Below, piece after piece: positions 9,186-18,428 of a stretch of 64,000 nucleotides of DNA (its first letter is position 1; each line of letters starts with the position of its first letter). Source of the stretch: DASRAA01 sp963724855 (GTDB lineage: Bacteria > Acidobacteriota > Terriglobia > Terriglobales > Acidobacteriaceae); NCBI GenBank assembly GCA_963724855.1, contig CAVRWH010000006.1, positions 620,001 to 684,000 of the forward strand, read 5' to 3'. The notes under the pieces were generated by a model. That model ran no database searches and was not told where the DNA came from. It saw only the letters and a list, made by a program, of their open reading frames with translations. The position numbers were made by a program, and so were the translations under genes.

Positions 9186-12100
9186 CTAGTCTCCCACTGT
9201 CTCGGCTGGCTTGGGGGAGCGGAGATGCTCCAGAGCGCGTCCGAGGCGGTCGAACCACAGATAGACCACTGGGGTGGTGTAGAGGGTCAGCAACTGGCTG
9301 AAGATCAATCCACCGACAATCGTCACGCCGAGCGGACGACGAAGTTCGGAACCGGTGCCGGAACCGACAGCCAACGGGATCGCGCCGAAAAGCGCGGCGA
9401 AGGTGGTCATCATGATAGGACGGAAGCGCAGCAGGCAGGCTTCGTAAATGGCCTCATGCGGCGGTTTGCCTTCTTTGCGCTCAGCCTCGAGCGCAAAGTC
9501 AATCATCATGATGGCGTTCTTCTTCACGATGCCGATGAGGAGGATGACGCCAATCAAGGCCATCACACCCAGAGGCATCCTGAACAATGTGAGCGCGAGA
9601 ATGGCTCCCACCCCCGCAGACGGTAGGGTGGAGAGAATCGTAATGGGGTGAATATAGCTCTCATAGAGCACACCCAGCACGATGTAAACGGTGATGATGG
9701 CGGCAAGGATCAGCCAACCCTCGTTGGCTTGCGAGGCCTCAAAGGCGCGAGCCGTCCCCTGGAAGCGCACCTGGATGCTGGGCGGCAGACCCAGTTCCGT
9801 CACAGCAGCATTGATTGACTGCACGGCTTCACCGAGGGAATAACGGCCGCCAAGATTAAAGGAGAAAGTGACCGACGGGAACTGTCCCTGATGGTTGATG
9901 GCCAACGGCCCGGTGGTGGTTTCGAAGTGGGCGATGGCGCTGAGCGGAACCTGTCCGGCGGCGCCGGGGACATAAATGCTCTTCAGCGAATCGGGGTCGC
10001 TGCGAAACGACGGATCGACCTCCAGCACCACGTGGTATTGGTTCAGCTGGGTGAACATGATGGAGACCAAGCGCTGGCCGAAGGCGTCGTAGAGGGTGTT
10101 GTCAACGGCGGACATGTTGACGCCCATGCGAGAGGCGGTATCGCGATCAATGACGAGGTTGGCCATCGCCGCCTGGTTCTGCTGGTCGGTGGCGATGTCA
10201 CGCAATTCCGGGAGGGTCTTGAGCTTTTCCAGAAGGCGGGACGTCCAAAGTGTGAGTTCCTTGGGATCGGCGTCTTCGAGGCTGAACTGATATTGGGTGC
10301 GGCTGATGCGGTCTTCCACCGTCAGGTCTTGCACGGGCTGCATGTAGAGGGTGATGCCCTCGACTCCGGCGACCTCTTGTTGGAGGCGCTGAATGATGGC
10401 GGAGGCGTCTTCCGTGCGTTCGTCCTTGGGCTTGAGGTTGATCTGGATGCGGCCGCTGTTGGGGGTGGTATTGGTGCCGTCGACGCCGATGAACGAGGAC
10501 AGGCTGGCAACGTCGGGGTCCTTGAGGACGGCGGCCGCGAGCCGCTGCTGGCGCTCGGCCATGGAAGCAAACGAAACACTCTCCGGCGCGTCGGAAATGC
10601 CCATGATGACGCCGGTGTCCTGCACCGGGAAGAAGCCTTTGGGCACAATCATGTAGAGCCAGACGGTAGCCACCAGGGTGCCTACGGTGACCACGAGCGT
10701 GGTGCGCTGGTGGCGCAACACAAACTGCAGCGTGCGTCCGTAAAAGGCGATGGTCTTGTTGAAGACGTTTTCCGATGCGTTGTAGAAACGGCCGTGGTGG
10801 ACGTCGCTGTGAGGGCGCAGGAGAAGCGCGCACATCATAGGAGTCAGGGTCAGCGAGATCACTGCCGATAACAGGATGGTGACGCTGAGAGTGACGGCAA
10901 ATTCGCGGAACAGGCGGCCCACGATGTCGCCCATGAAGAGCAGCGGGATAAGCACCGCAATGAGCGAAACCGTCAGTGACACGATGGTGAAACCGATCTG
11001 CCCGGAACCCTGCAGGGCCGCCTCCAACGGAGTGTGGCCCTCCTCAATGTAGCGGGAGATGTTCTCGATCATCACGATGGCGTCGTCGACCACGAAGCCG
11101 GTGGAGATGGTCAGCGCCATCAGGGAAAGGTTGTCGAGTGAGTAGTTGAGCAGATACATCGCACCGAAGGTGCCGATCAGCGAGAGCGGCACCGCGATGC
11201 TGGGAATGATGGTGGCTGCGAGCGTGCGCAGGAAGAGGAAGATCACCATCACAACCAAAACTACGGTGAGCATGAGCTCGAACTGCACATCTTTGACACT
11301 GGCGCGGATGGTGTTGGTGCGGTCGGTAAGGACCTCGACCTTGACCGACGCCGGGAGATTGGCCTGCAGTTGTTTGAGCCGGAGCTTGATGCTATCAACG
11401 ACCTTAATGATGTTGGCGCCCGGCTGCCTCTGGATGTTGAGAATCACGGCGGGCGTAGTGTTCATCCACGCGGCCTGATAGGTGTTCTCCGGGGCTTCGA
11501 TCACGGTCGCCACGTCAGACAACCTCACCGGGTTGCCGTTTTTGTAGGCAATGATTGTGTCGGCGTAATCCTGTGGCTGAAAGAGCTGGTCGTTGGCGTT
11601 GAGCGTGTAAGCCTGGCGGTTATTCTGTAGTTGACCCTTGGCCTGGTCAACGTTGACCTGACCGATGACAGTTCGCAATTGCTCGAGGCTGATGCCGTAA
11701 GAGGCCAGCGCGGTGGGATTGGCCTGAATGCGCACCGAAGGCTTCTGTCCGCCGCTGATGGACACCAGACCCACGCCGGGCAATTGTGAAATCTTCTGGG
11801 CGAAGGTGGTGTCGGCCAGGTCCTCGACCTGGTGCAACGGGATGCTGTCAGAGGTCATGGCGAGCGTCAAGATAGGCGCATCGGCCGGGTTCACCTTGCT
11901 GTAAATGGGCGGCGTAGGCAAGTCGAGAGGCAGGAAGGTCTGCGCGCTGTTGATGGCGGCCTGCACCTGCTGTTCGGCTACGTCGATGTTTTCCTCCAAC
12001 ACGAACTGCAGGGTAATGACCGATACACCGAAAGCACTACTGGAGGTCATCTGGTTCAGTCCGGGCAACTGGCCGAACTGGCGCTCAAGCGGCGACGTGA

Positions 12101-12287
12101 TCGACGACGCCGTCACATCGGGGCTGGCGCCGGGATAAAAGGTGACCACTTGAATGGTCGGGTAATCCACCTGGGGCAACGCGGAAATCGGCAACTGCGA
12201 GTAGGCGACCAGGCCGACCAGCAGCAGCGCCGCCATCAGCAGCGAGGTCGCGATGGGCCGCAGGATGAATGGCCGCGAAATACTCAT
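9186..12287 (-). CDS. RND multidrug efflux permease (MdtB/MuxB-like)
   Basis: Second HAE1-type RND permease, 1033 residues, probably forming a mixed trimer with the product of 6071-9184 (inference from MdtBC). TM1 is ATSLLMAALLLVGLVAY, TM4 contains GFVVDDAIVMIENI, and the C-terminal half contains LIGIVKKNAIMMIDFALEAE and the FRPIMMTTFAALFGAIPLA block. The start codon overlaps the adaptor stop by four bases (ATGA type). Its order after the adaptor matches mdtA-mdtB-mdtC. Confidence 0.95.
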   Translation of the reverse strand: MSISRPFILRPIATSLLMAALLLVGLVAYSQLPISALPQVDYPTIQVVTFYPGASPDVTASSITSPLERQFGQLPGLNQMTSSSAFGVSVITLQFVLEENIDVAEQQVQAAINSAQTFLPLDLPTPPIYSKVNPADAPILTLAMTSDSIPLHQVEDLADTTFAQKISQLPGVGLVSISGGQKPSVRIQANPTALASYGISLEQLRTVIGQVNVDQAKGQLQNNRQAYTLNANDQLFQPQDYADTIIAYKNGNPVRLSDVATVIEAPENTYQAAWMNTTPAVILNIQRQPGANIIKVVDSIKLRLKQLQANLPASVKVEVLTDRTNTIRASVKDVQFELMLTVVLVVMVIFLFLRTLAATIIPSIAVPLSLIGTFGAMYLLNYSLDNLSLMALTISTGFVVDDAIVMIENISRYIEEGHTPLEAALQGSGQIGFTIVSLTVSLIAVLIPLLFMGDIVGRLFREFAVTLSVTILLSAVISLTLTPMMCALLLRPHSDVHHGRFYNASENVFNKTIAFYGRTLQFVLRHQRTTLVVTVGTLVATVWLYMIVPKGFFPVQDTGVIMGISDAPESVSFASMAERQQRLAAAVLKDPDVASLSSFIGVDGTNTTPNSGRIQINLKPKDERTEDASAIIQRLQQEVAGVEGITLYMQPVQDLTVEDRISRTQYQFSLEDADPKELTLWTSRLLEKLKTLPELRDIATDQQNQAAMANLVIDRDTASRMGVNMSAVDNTLYDAFGQRLVSIMFTQLNQYHVVLEVDPSFRSDPDSLKSIYVPGAAGQVPLSAIAHFETTTGPLAINHQGQFPSVTFSFNLGGRYSLGEAVQSINAAVTELGLPPSIQVRFQGTARAFEASQANEGWLILAAIITVYIVLGVLYESYIHPITILSTLPSAGVGAILALTLFRMPLGVMALIGVILLIGIVKKNAIMMIDFALEAERKEGKPPHEAIYEACLLRFRPIMMTTFAALFGAIPLAVGSGTGSELRRPLGVTIVGGLIFSQLLTLYTTPVVYLWFDRLGRALEHLRSPKPAETVGD

Positions 12288-13447
12288 GAGTGGGGTCCGC
12301 TAGTTTCGCCGGCGGAGCCGTTCTTCGACTGGTTGGCCGGGCCTTGGGCGGCCACGCGGCTGCCGGGTTGCAACTTCTCCTGGCCGTCGGTAACCACGCG
12401 ATCACCGGGCTGCACGCCAGACGCGATCACGGCGATATTACCCTGGGTAAGCGCAAGTTGAATCGGCCGGACTTGCACCGTGTTCTTGTCATCGACCAGG
12501 TAAGTAAAGGTGCCTTGCGGACCACGCTGCACCGCGCTCACCGGCATGGTGATTGCATCCTTGCGCGTCTCAAGCAGCAGGTGGACGTTGACAAACTGGT
12601 TAGGCCAGAGCGTGTTGTCGGGATTCTCGAACACTGCCTTGAACTTGGCGGTCCCGGTGGTCTGGTCGATCTCGTTGTCAATGGTCAACAGCTTGCCGGT
12701 GGAAAGCTTGGTCTGATCGTCACGGCTGTAGACGTCGACGGAGAGCGCGCCTTTTGCCATGCGCTGCCGCACCTCCTGGAGCTGATCTTCCGGGAGCGTG
12801 AAGACAATGGCGATTGGATGCAACTGGGTGATGACAACCATCGGCGTGGTGGCTGAGGCTTGCACGTAATTTCCGATGTCGACTTGACGCAAACCAATGC
12901 GCCCATTAATCGGCGAGGTGATGCGGGTGTAGGTAAGGTTCAGCTTGGCGCTATCGATGGCGGCTTTGTCGGCGGCGATGGTGCCCGCATACTGGCCGAA
13001 GGAGGCTTCCTGGGCATCGAGGTCCTGCTTGGCGATGACCCCGCCGGCGTACAGCGCCTTCAAGCGCTCGAACTGGACCTTGGCGTTATTGAGTTGTGCT
13101 TCATCGCGCTGCAGATTGGCCTGTGCGGTGGCCAGTGCGACCTCGTAGGGCCGGGGATCGATTTGGATGAGCAGTTCGCCCTGCTTGACCTCCTGACCTT
13201 CCTGGAAGTTGACCTGAGTGATCTGGCCGTCAATGCGGGTCTTGAGGGCGACGGTGTTGAAGGCCTGCACCGAGCCGAGGCCAGTCAGGTAAACGGGGAA
13301 GTCGCGCTCCTGTACGCTGGCGACGCCCACAGGAACGGGTGGCATGGGAGCGCTAGCCTTGGCGTTCTTTTGATCGCGGCTGCAACCTGCCAGTATGGCG
13401 CATAAGAATAGTGCGGCACCCAGGCCATGGATAAGACGAACTTTCAA
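12284..13447 (-). CDS. RND efflux periplasmic adaptor lipoprotein (MdtA/HlyD family)
   Basis: Membrane-fusion protein of 387 residues linking the permeases to an outer-membrane channel. The N-terminus is a lipoprotein signal with lipobox LAGC (Cys22). It is followed by the beta-barrel/lipoyl half-motifs (FPVYLTGLGSVQAFNTVALK and GELLIQIDPRPYEVAL), a coiled-coil hairpin (LATAQANLQRDEAQLNNAK to AGTIAADKAAIDSAKLNL) and the returning lipoyl half (TRITSPINGRIGLRQVDIGN). The start is a TTG preceded by a strong GAGGAGGAAA. It is the first gene of a three-gene operon, divergent from the response regulator. Confidence 0.93.
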   Translation of the reverse strand: MKVRLIHGLGAALFLCAILAGCSRDQKNAKASAPMPPVPVGVASVQERDFPVYLTGLGSVQAFNTVALKTRIDGQITQVNFQEGQEVKQGELLIQIDPRPYEVALATAQANLQRDEAQLNNAKVQFERLKALYAGGVIAKQDLDAQEASFGQYAGTIAADKAAIDSAKLNLTYTRITSPINGRIGLRQVDIGNYVQASATTPMVVITQLHPIAIVFTLPEDQLQEVRQRMAKGALSVDVYSRDDQTKLSTGKLLTIDNEIDQTTGTAKFKAVFENPDNTLWPNQFVNVHLLLETRKDAITMPVSAVQRGPQGTFTYLVDDKNTVQVRPIQLALTQGNIAVIASGVQPGDRVVTDGQEKLQPGSRVAAQGPANQSKNGSAGETSGPHS

Positions 13448-13671
13448 AATTTCCTCCTCGCTGGCGCTTCACTGGCACATGGGGGCCGACATCCGAGCCA
13501 GAGGCAAGGCACCCTAAGGTGCCAATTACGATATTATGAACCCCACTTCATTAGACCGAACGCGGGAATTAAGTGCCGTTAAGAGAGGGTGAAGGAAGGT
13601 TAAGTTTTGTGAAGGGACAATCCACATCGCGAAACAATTCTTCACCACCGGCATCCGCCGGAAGAGGCACA
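13448..13671. promoter_or_regulatory. Divergent promoter region between the RND operon and the two-component genes
   Basis: This 224-base region must hold both promoters. It contains a palindrome GGCACC-CTAA-GGTGCC (13508-13523), an AT-rich stretch ttacgatattatgaac that could supply a -10, and an array of GT(T/G)AAG half-sites at 13578-13614. The arrangement fits a regulator controlling its own gene and the adjacent pump. Confidence 0.6.
13578..13614 (+). promoter_or_regulatory. Four tandem GT(T/G)AAG half-sites, likely OmpR-family operator
   Basis: GTTAAG at 13578, GTGAAG at 13589, GTTAAG at 13599 and GTGAAG at 13609 are spaced 11, 10 and 10 bp, about one helical turn. OmpR-family regulators bind direct half-sites with this period, and the E. 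coli CpxR box is GTAAA-N5-GTAAA. The array ends 57 bases before the response-regulator ATG. Confidence 0.6.
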
Positions 13672-14403
13672 ATGAATCCAGTGAACCAACTGCTGATCAT
13701 CGACGACGATCGCGCGCTCGTCAATCTGCTCAAGCGCTTTCTCGAGGCCGAAGGCTTTCGAACGGACGCCGCTTATGACCACGACTCAGGTCTGGCGGCC
13801 GCCCGGGCCAACCAGCACGAGCTGGTGATTCTGGATGTGATGCTGCCGGGCGGCTCGGGATTCGAGTTGCTGAAGGCCTTGCGCCATGACTCCGCCGTTC
13901 CGGTGCTGCTGTTGACGGCGCGGGGTGAGGCGGTGGACCGCATTCTTGGGCTGGAGATTGGCGCAGATGACTACCTCGCCAAACCGTTCGACCCGCGAGA
14001 GCTCGTCGCGCGGATTCGCGCCGTTCTGCGGCGCACGCGCGAGGCGGCATCGGGAGCAGCGCGCAGCGATCAGGATGAAGTGTTACACGTGGGCGACATC
14101 GAACTGTCGCTGGGAACTCGTAACGTGACGTGCGGCGGCAAGCCGGTGGATCTCACCTCGGTCGAGTTCAACGTGCTAGAACTGTTGCTGCGTAACGCGG
14201 GATCGGTGGTGACGCGGGAGCAGATCGCGGAAGTCGCGCTGGGCCGGCCGCTGAACTCCTTCGATCGCAGCGTGGATGTGCACGTCAGCCGGCTGCGGAA
14301 GAAGCTGGGAAGCTTTCCCGGCACAGAAGACCTGATCCGGCCAATTCGCGGCGTGGGCTACTTTCTGGCCGCCACCGCTGCACCCGAGAAGGCCAACGCA
14401 TGA
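13672..14403 (+). CDS. OmpR-family response regulator (CpxR-like)
   Basis: DNA-binding response regulator of 243 residues. The receiver domain (1-120) has the acidic pocket D11-D13, the phospho-acceptor D55 in LVILDVMLPGGSG, the switch residue T82 and K104 in ADDYLAKPFDPREL. The C-terminal winged helix (about 140-235) ends with RSVDVHVSRLRKKLG and IRPIRGVGYFLA. I chose the ATG at 13672 because upstream codons add a non-homologous tail. It overlaps the kinase start by four bases and is divergent from the RND operon, so it probably senses envelope stress or toxic compounds and controls the pump (inference). Confidence 0.93.
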   Translation: MNPVNQLLIIDDDRALVNLLKRFLEAEGFRTDAAYDHDSGLAAARANQHELVILDVMLPGGSGFELLKALRHDSAVPVLLLTARGEAVDRILGLEIGADDYLAKPFDPRELVARIRAVLRRTREAASGAARSDQDEVLHVGDIELSLGTRNVTCGGKPVDLTSVEFNVLELLLRNAGSVVTREQIAEVALGRPLNSFDRSVDVHVSRLRKKLGSFPGTEDLIRPIRGVGYFLAATAAPEKANA

Positions 14404-15809
14404 ACCGGCGGCTGTTCTGGAAGATTTTTCTTCCCTTCTGGGTGGCACAGGCGCTTCTGATGGGCGTGCTGTATGTGCGCCTGCAACATCGACTGCACGC
14501 TGAAAACCCCTGGTGGGTGCAGCCGGACCGTCGGCTAGTTCCGTCGCTCGCCGATTTAGCGGTGCAGCGGTACGAGAAGTCTGGCCAGCCCGCATTGCGC
14601 GAGATTCTCGACCAATCTTCCATGCCCCGGCGGGTCAACTACTGGCTGCTGGACGGCAACGGCCGGGAGTTAAGCGGACGTCCCCTGCCGAGTGAAATTG
14701 TGGACTTCGCGCAACGCGCACTGCGCCACGAAGGTATTTCCCGCCCTGACGAAGCCGTGGTCCTCGTCTCGCCCGTCACGACCGCGCGGGGCAGCTATCT
14801 GTTGATTGGCGAATTTATTCCGCCGCCGCTGGGCGAACGCGTGCCCGGCGACATTATCTGGGTGTTGAAGCTGGGTACGATCATCTCGGCGCTGATGTGC
14901 CTGGTGATTGCCCACTATCTCAGCAAGCCGATCGAGCGGCTGCGCAACGCCACCAACGAGCTGGCGCGCGGGAACCTCGACATCCGCGTGGGCGCCACCA
15001 TTGGGAGGCGCCGCGACGAAATCGCCGACCTGGTGCGCGATTTCGACTCGATGGCGGGAGAACTGCGCAATCAGATTCAAAGCGAGCGTAACCTGCTTAG
15101 CGGTGTTTCGCACGAGCTGCGTTCGCCCATCGCGCGGATGCGTCTGGCCCTGGCGTTGGCGCGCAACTCCGATCAACCGGAGCGCGAGGAAATGCTGGAC
15201 CGCATCGAGCAGGACACCATTCATCTCGACTCAATGCTGGAGCGCATCCTGACGGTCGCCCGGCTGGAGAATGGGCAATACAAGCCGAAGATGGAAAGCC
15301 TGTCGCTGAATGAGGTAGTCGAAGAAGTGCTCGACGACGCGCGGTTTGAAGCCACGGCAACCGACGCCGCTATTTCGTATAACGACGATGCTATTGTTAG
15401 CCTGAATGGGGATCCGGGACTACTGCGCAGCGCCATCGAAAATGTCGTGCGCAATGGCTTGTTCTACTCCGGACAAGCCGGACGCATAGACGTTCGGCTG
15501 CGGGTTGACAACAGCCAGGCGGTGCTGAGCGTGCGGGATAACGGGCCCGGCGTGCCCGAAGAGGCGCTGCCACTGCTGTTTAAGCCGTTCTACCGCGTGG
15601 ACGGATCGCGTGTGACTTCAACCGGCGGCATGGGACTGGGACTCGCCATCGTGCGCAATGCCGTCGCGGTCCACGGCGGCTGCGTGACGGCGCGCAATGT
15701 GGCTCCGCACGGACTGGAAGTGGAGCTGAAACTTCCCGTTGCCAGCGCGAGCGCAACGACCCGTCCCTCGGCCGCACTACTCACCGCACCCTTCCAAGGG
15801 AAACGGTAG
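14400..15809 (+). CDS. Sensor histidine kinase (CpxA-like)
   Basis: Inner-membrane kinase of 469 residues. TM1 is at residues 5-25 (FWKIFLPFWVAQALLMGVLY), a periplasmic sensor of about 130 residues follows, then TM2 near 160-180 (IIWVLKLGTIISALMCLVI). The HAMP domain is SKPIERLRNATNELARGN. The H-box is SGVSHELRSPIARMRLAL with phospho-acceptor His238. The ATPase domain has N-box NVVRNGLFYS, G1 RDNGPGVPEEALPLLF and G2 GGMGLGLAIVRNAV. The NVVRN and GVSHELRSP blocks resemble CpxA. It is translationally coupled to the regulator. The gene ends 10 bases from the hisA stop on the other strand. Confidence 0.92.
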   Translation: MNRRLFWKIFLPFWVAQALLMGVLYVRLQHRLHAENPWWVQPDRRLVPSLADLAVQRYEKSGQPALREILDQSSMPRRVNYWLLDGNGRELSGRPLPSEIVDFAQRALRHEGISRPDEAVVLVSPVTTARGSYLLIGEFIPPPLGERVPGDIIWVLKLGTIISALMCLVIAHYLSKPIERLRNATNELARGNLDIRVGATIGRRRDEIADLVRDFDSMAGELRNQIQSERNLLSGVSHELRSPIARMRLALALARNSDQPEREEMLDRIEQDTIHLDSMLERILTVARLENGQYKPKMESLSLNEVVEEVLDDARFEATATDAAISYNDDAIVSLNGDPGLLRSAIENVVRNGLFYSGQAGRIDVRLRVDNSQAVLSVRDNGPGVPEEALPLLFKPFYRVDGSRVTSTGGMGLGLAIVRNAVAVHGGCVTARNVAPHGLEVELKLPVASASATTRPSAALLTAPFQGKR

Positions 15810-15819
15810 TCCTACAACG

Positions 15820-16494
15820 TCAGATCTTGATTACGCCAGTATAGATCGCCATCCCCACTACGGCGTCGACGCCCATCGCGTCTAATTCATCAATCTCCTG
15901 CTGGCTGCGGATGCCGCCGGCGGCGATGAGCTTGCGCGAAGTGCGTGTCTTCAAGTCGCGCACCACGTCCATGGGAATGCCTTGCAGCATTCCTTCGGTG
16001 TCGATGTGGGTGTAGAGGAAGGCGGAGCAATGCGGCTCCAGCGCCGCCATCATTTCGGTGGGCGTGATCTGCGTGATGGTCTTCCAGCCGTGTATGGCAA
16101 CGCGTCCGCCACGCGAATCGATCGCCGCTACGAGGCGTTCGGGGCCGAACTCCGCGTTCAACGCGTCGGCAAAGTCTGTATTCACCGCACCGTTGTCAAC
16201 CAGAGAGGAACCGAGGATGGCGCGCTTGGCGCCCGCTTGGAACACCCGCTGCGCATCGTTTGCGGTGCGGATGCCGCCGCCCACCTGACAGGGCAGTTGG
16301 CCGCAGAAATCAGCGATCAGCGCGAGGTTGTCGCCCTGGCCCATAGCGGCGTCGAGGTCAATCAACTGTACCAGCGGGTACTTGGCAAAGCGCTGCACCC
16401 ACTCGCTGAAGTTCACGAACTCGAGGGCACGCTTTTCGCCTTGGACGAGTTGGACGATCTTGCCGCCCATCAAATCAATGGAAGGAATCAGCAT
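15820..16494 (-). CDS. hisA: HisA, ProFAR isomerase
   Basis: 1-(5-phosphoribosyl)-5-[(5-phosphoribosylamino)methylideneamino]imidazole-4-carboxamide isomerase, the fourth step of histidine synthesis, a cytoplasmic TIM barrel. It has 224 residues, slightly short for the family. The catalytic aspartates are in IPSIDLMGGKIV (Asp7) and LYTHIDTEGMLQG. The phosphate-binding turns are QVGGGIRT and IAAGGIRSQQEI. It is the last gene of the operon and overlaps hisF by 7 bases. It ends almost against the sensor kinase gene, with no room for an obvious terminator. Confidence 0.93.
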   Translation of the reverse strand: MLIPSIDLMGGKIVQLVQGEKRALEFVNFSEWVQRFAKYPLVQLIDLDAAMGQGDNLALIADFCGQLPCQVGGGIRTANDAQRVFQAGAKRAILGSSLVDNGAVNTDFADALNAEFGPERLVAAIDSRGGRVAIHGWKTITQITPTEMMAALEPHCSAFLYTHIDTEGMLQGIPMDVVRDLKTRTSRKLIAAGGIRSQQEIDELDAMGVDAVVGMAIYTGVIKI

Positions 16495-17264
16495 GTCAGC
16501 CTCACGGGGATGCCCGCTTTCTGCAGTTCGCGCTTGATGGTCTCCACCGACTTGAGGCCGAAGTGGAAAACCGAGGCAGCCAGCGCCGCATCGGCCGCGC
16601 CTTGCTCGAACACCTCGACGAAGTGGTGAGACTCGCCCGCACCGCCGGAGGCGATCACGGGAATGCGTACGCTGGTGGCTATGGTACGCGTGAGCGGGCA
16701 GTCGAAGCCCGACTTGGTGCCGTCGCGATCCATAGAGGTCAGCAGGATTTCGCCGGCGCCGTGTTGCTCTGCCTTAACTGCCCACTCCTGCACATCGATA
16801 CCGGTCGGCTTGCGTCCACCCCACACGTAGACCTCCCACTCTGTGGGAGTACGCTGCCGGGCGTCAATCGCCACCACTACCGCTTGCGAGCCGTAGCGGT
16901 CGGCGACGCGAGCAATTAGGTTTGGGTCGGCGATAGCGGCCGAGTTCATGGCGACCTTGTCAGCGCCGCAGTCGAGCACGGCTGCCGCATCGTCGATTGA
17001 GCGGATGCCACCGCCGACGGCGAACGGGATGAACAATTGCCGGGCGGTACGACGGACGGTGTCGAGCAAGGTATTGCGCGAGTCGGAGGTGGCCGTGATG
17101 TCGAGCAGGACGATTTCGTCGGCTCCAGCTGCGCTGTGCGCGGCGGCCAATTCGGCAGGGTCACCGGCATCGCGAATTCGCTCGAACTGGATGCCTTTTA
17201 CGACACGGCCCGCGCTCACGTCGAGGCAGGCAATAATGCGCTTGGCCAGGGTTTCACAAGGCAC
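16488..17264 (-). CDS. hisF: HisF, imidazole glycerol phosphate synthase cyclase subunit
   Basis: Cyclase subunit that with HisH makes imidazole glycerol phosphate and AICAR. It has 258 residues and a TIM barrel. The catalytic aspartates lie in RIIACLDVSAGRVVKG and in ILLTSMDRDGTKSGFD. Phosphate-binding loops are FAVGGGIRSIDDA and PVIASGGAGESHHF. The GTG start at 17264 lies inside the end of hisH (11-base overlap), which fits coupling of two subunits that form a 1:1 complex. Confidence 0.95.
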   Translation of the reverse strand: MPCETLAKRIIACLDVSAGRVVKGIQFERIRDAGDPAELAAAHSAAGADEIVLLDITATSDSRNTLLDTVRRTARQLFIPFAVGGGIRSIDDAAAVLDCGADKVAMNSAAIADPNLIARVADRYGSQAVVVAIDARQRTPTEWEVYVWGGRKPTGIDVQEWAVKAEQHGAGEILLTSMDRDGTKSGFDCPLTRTIATSVRIPVIASGGAGESHHFVEVFEQGAADAALAASVFHFGLKSVETIKRELQKAGIPVRLTC

Positions 17265-17844
17265 AGAAGTTCTCCAGAATCCGCAAGCCCACGTCGCCGG
17301 ATTTTTCGGGATGAAATTGTACGCCGAACAGGTTGTCGCGCTCTGCTACAGCAGTGAACGGATCTTCATATGTACAGGTCGCGACAGTATCTCCGCAGAC
17401 AGGTGCGCAATAGGAATGCGTGAAATAGACGTAGGCTCCTGATGCTACTCCCGCCAGTAGACGCGATGGACGAGTGATGGCCAGACTATCCCAGCCGACA
17501 TGTGGAGACTTTACGCGGTCGGAGAAACGTTCGCAGCGTCCCGCAAAAGTGCCCAATCCACTCAGTTCCGGAGCCTCGGTGCTGCCGGCGAACAGCCATT
17601 GCAGTCCGAGGCAAATGCCCAGGAGCGGGCGGCCCTGTGCCACGCCTTTGCCGAGCGCCTTGCCAAGTTCTCCACTCGCCAAGGGCGCTGTGGCCTTGAA
17701 GTTGCCGACACCGGGGATGATCCACTTCGCGGCACATCCCACAGTGTCAGGGTCGCGGGTGACGACACATTCGTGCCCGAGATGCTGCAATGCCTTCACC
17801 ACCGACGTCGTGTTCCCTGCCCCGTAATCCACGATAGCGATCAC
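17254..17844 (-). CDS. hisH: HisH, imidazole glycerol phosphate synthase glutaminase subunit
   Basis: Class I glutamine amidotransferase of 196 residues that feeds ammonia to HisF. The triad is visible: the nucleophile Cys in LLGICLGLQWLF, and His and Glu in LFGVQFHPEKSGDVG. The N-terminal IVDYGAGNTTSVVKAL is the oxyanion/PGVG-type family start. The start is a GTG that overlaps the hisB stop (GTGA). Confidence 0.95.
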   Translation of the reverse strand: MIAIVDYGAGNTTSVVKALQHLGHECVVTRDPDTVGCAAKWIIPGVGNFKATAPLASGELGKALGKGVAQGRPLLGICLGLQWLFAGSTEAPELSGLGTFAGRCERFSDRVKSPHVGWDSLAITRPSRLLAGVASGAYVYFTHSYCAPVCGDTVATCTYEDPFTAVAERDNLFGVQFHPEKSGDVGLRILENFCAL

Positions 17845-18428
17845 AATAGCCCCTTAGTACTCGGCAACATTCGCCCGAGCTGTTTATCCTTCGAGCAGGC
17901 CACGCGCAGCGCTCGCGCAAACGCCTTGAACAGTGCCTCGATCTTGTGATGATTGGAGCGGCCGTAAATGGTCTTCGCGTGGATGTTGGCCTTGGCGCCG
18001 CGCGAGAAGCCGTCGAAGAAATCGGCGACCAGCTCAGTTTGCAGATCGCCGACCAGACGGGTGCTAACCTTGGTGTCGACGACCGCGGCGCTACGGCCGC
18101 CGAAATCCACGGCAACCACGCCAAGTGTTTCGTCCATGGGCATGACGAAATATCCGGCGCGGAGGATGCCGCGCTTCGAGCCAAGGGCCGCGGTGAAGGC
18201 CTCGCCCAGCGCGATTCCCACGTCCTCGACCGTGTGGTGCTGGTCTACGTCGAGATCGCCGGTTGCCTGCAAGTCGAGGTCGAATGCGCCGTGGCGGGCT
18301 ACCAATTCCATCATGTGATCGAGAAATCGGATGCCGGTAGTGACCTTGGCGCGCCCGTGGCCCTCAATGGTAAGCGCCACGCGAATGTCGGTTTCGTTGG
18401 TCTTGCGATGGAGCTTCGCCCGTCTCAC
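17841..18428 (-). CDS. hisB: HisB, imidazoleglycerol-phosphate dehydratase
   Basis: Monofunctional IGPD of 195 residues, with no fused phosphatase domain. The manganese-binding His/Glu motifs are IRFLDHMMELVARHG, LDVDQHHTVEDVGIALGEA and SNHHKIEALFKAFA. I chose the GTG at 18428, which overlaps the hisC stop (GTGA) and follows GGAGGAGAAG. The longer open frame upstream only shadows hisC. Histidinol-phosphatase must be encoded elsewhere. Confidence 0.95.
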   Translation of the reverse strand: MRRAKLHRKTNETDIRVALTIEGHGRAKVTTGIRFLDHMMELVARHGAFDLDLQATGDLDVDQHHTVEDVGIALGEAFTAALGSKRGILRAGYFVMPMDETLGVVAVDFGGRSAAVVDTKVSTRLVGDLQTELVADFFDGFSRGAKANIHAKTIYGRSNHHKIEALFKAFARALRVACSKDKQLGRMLPSTKGLL

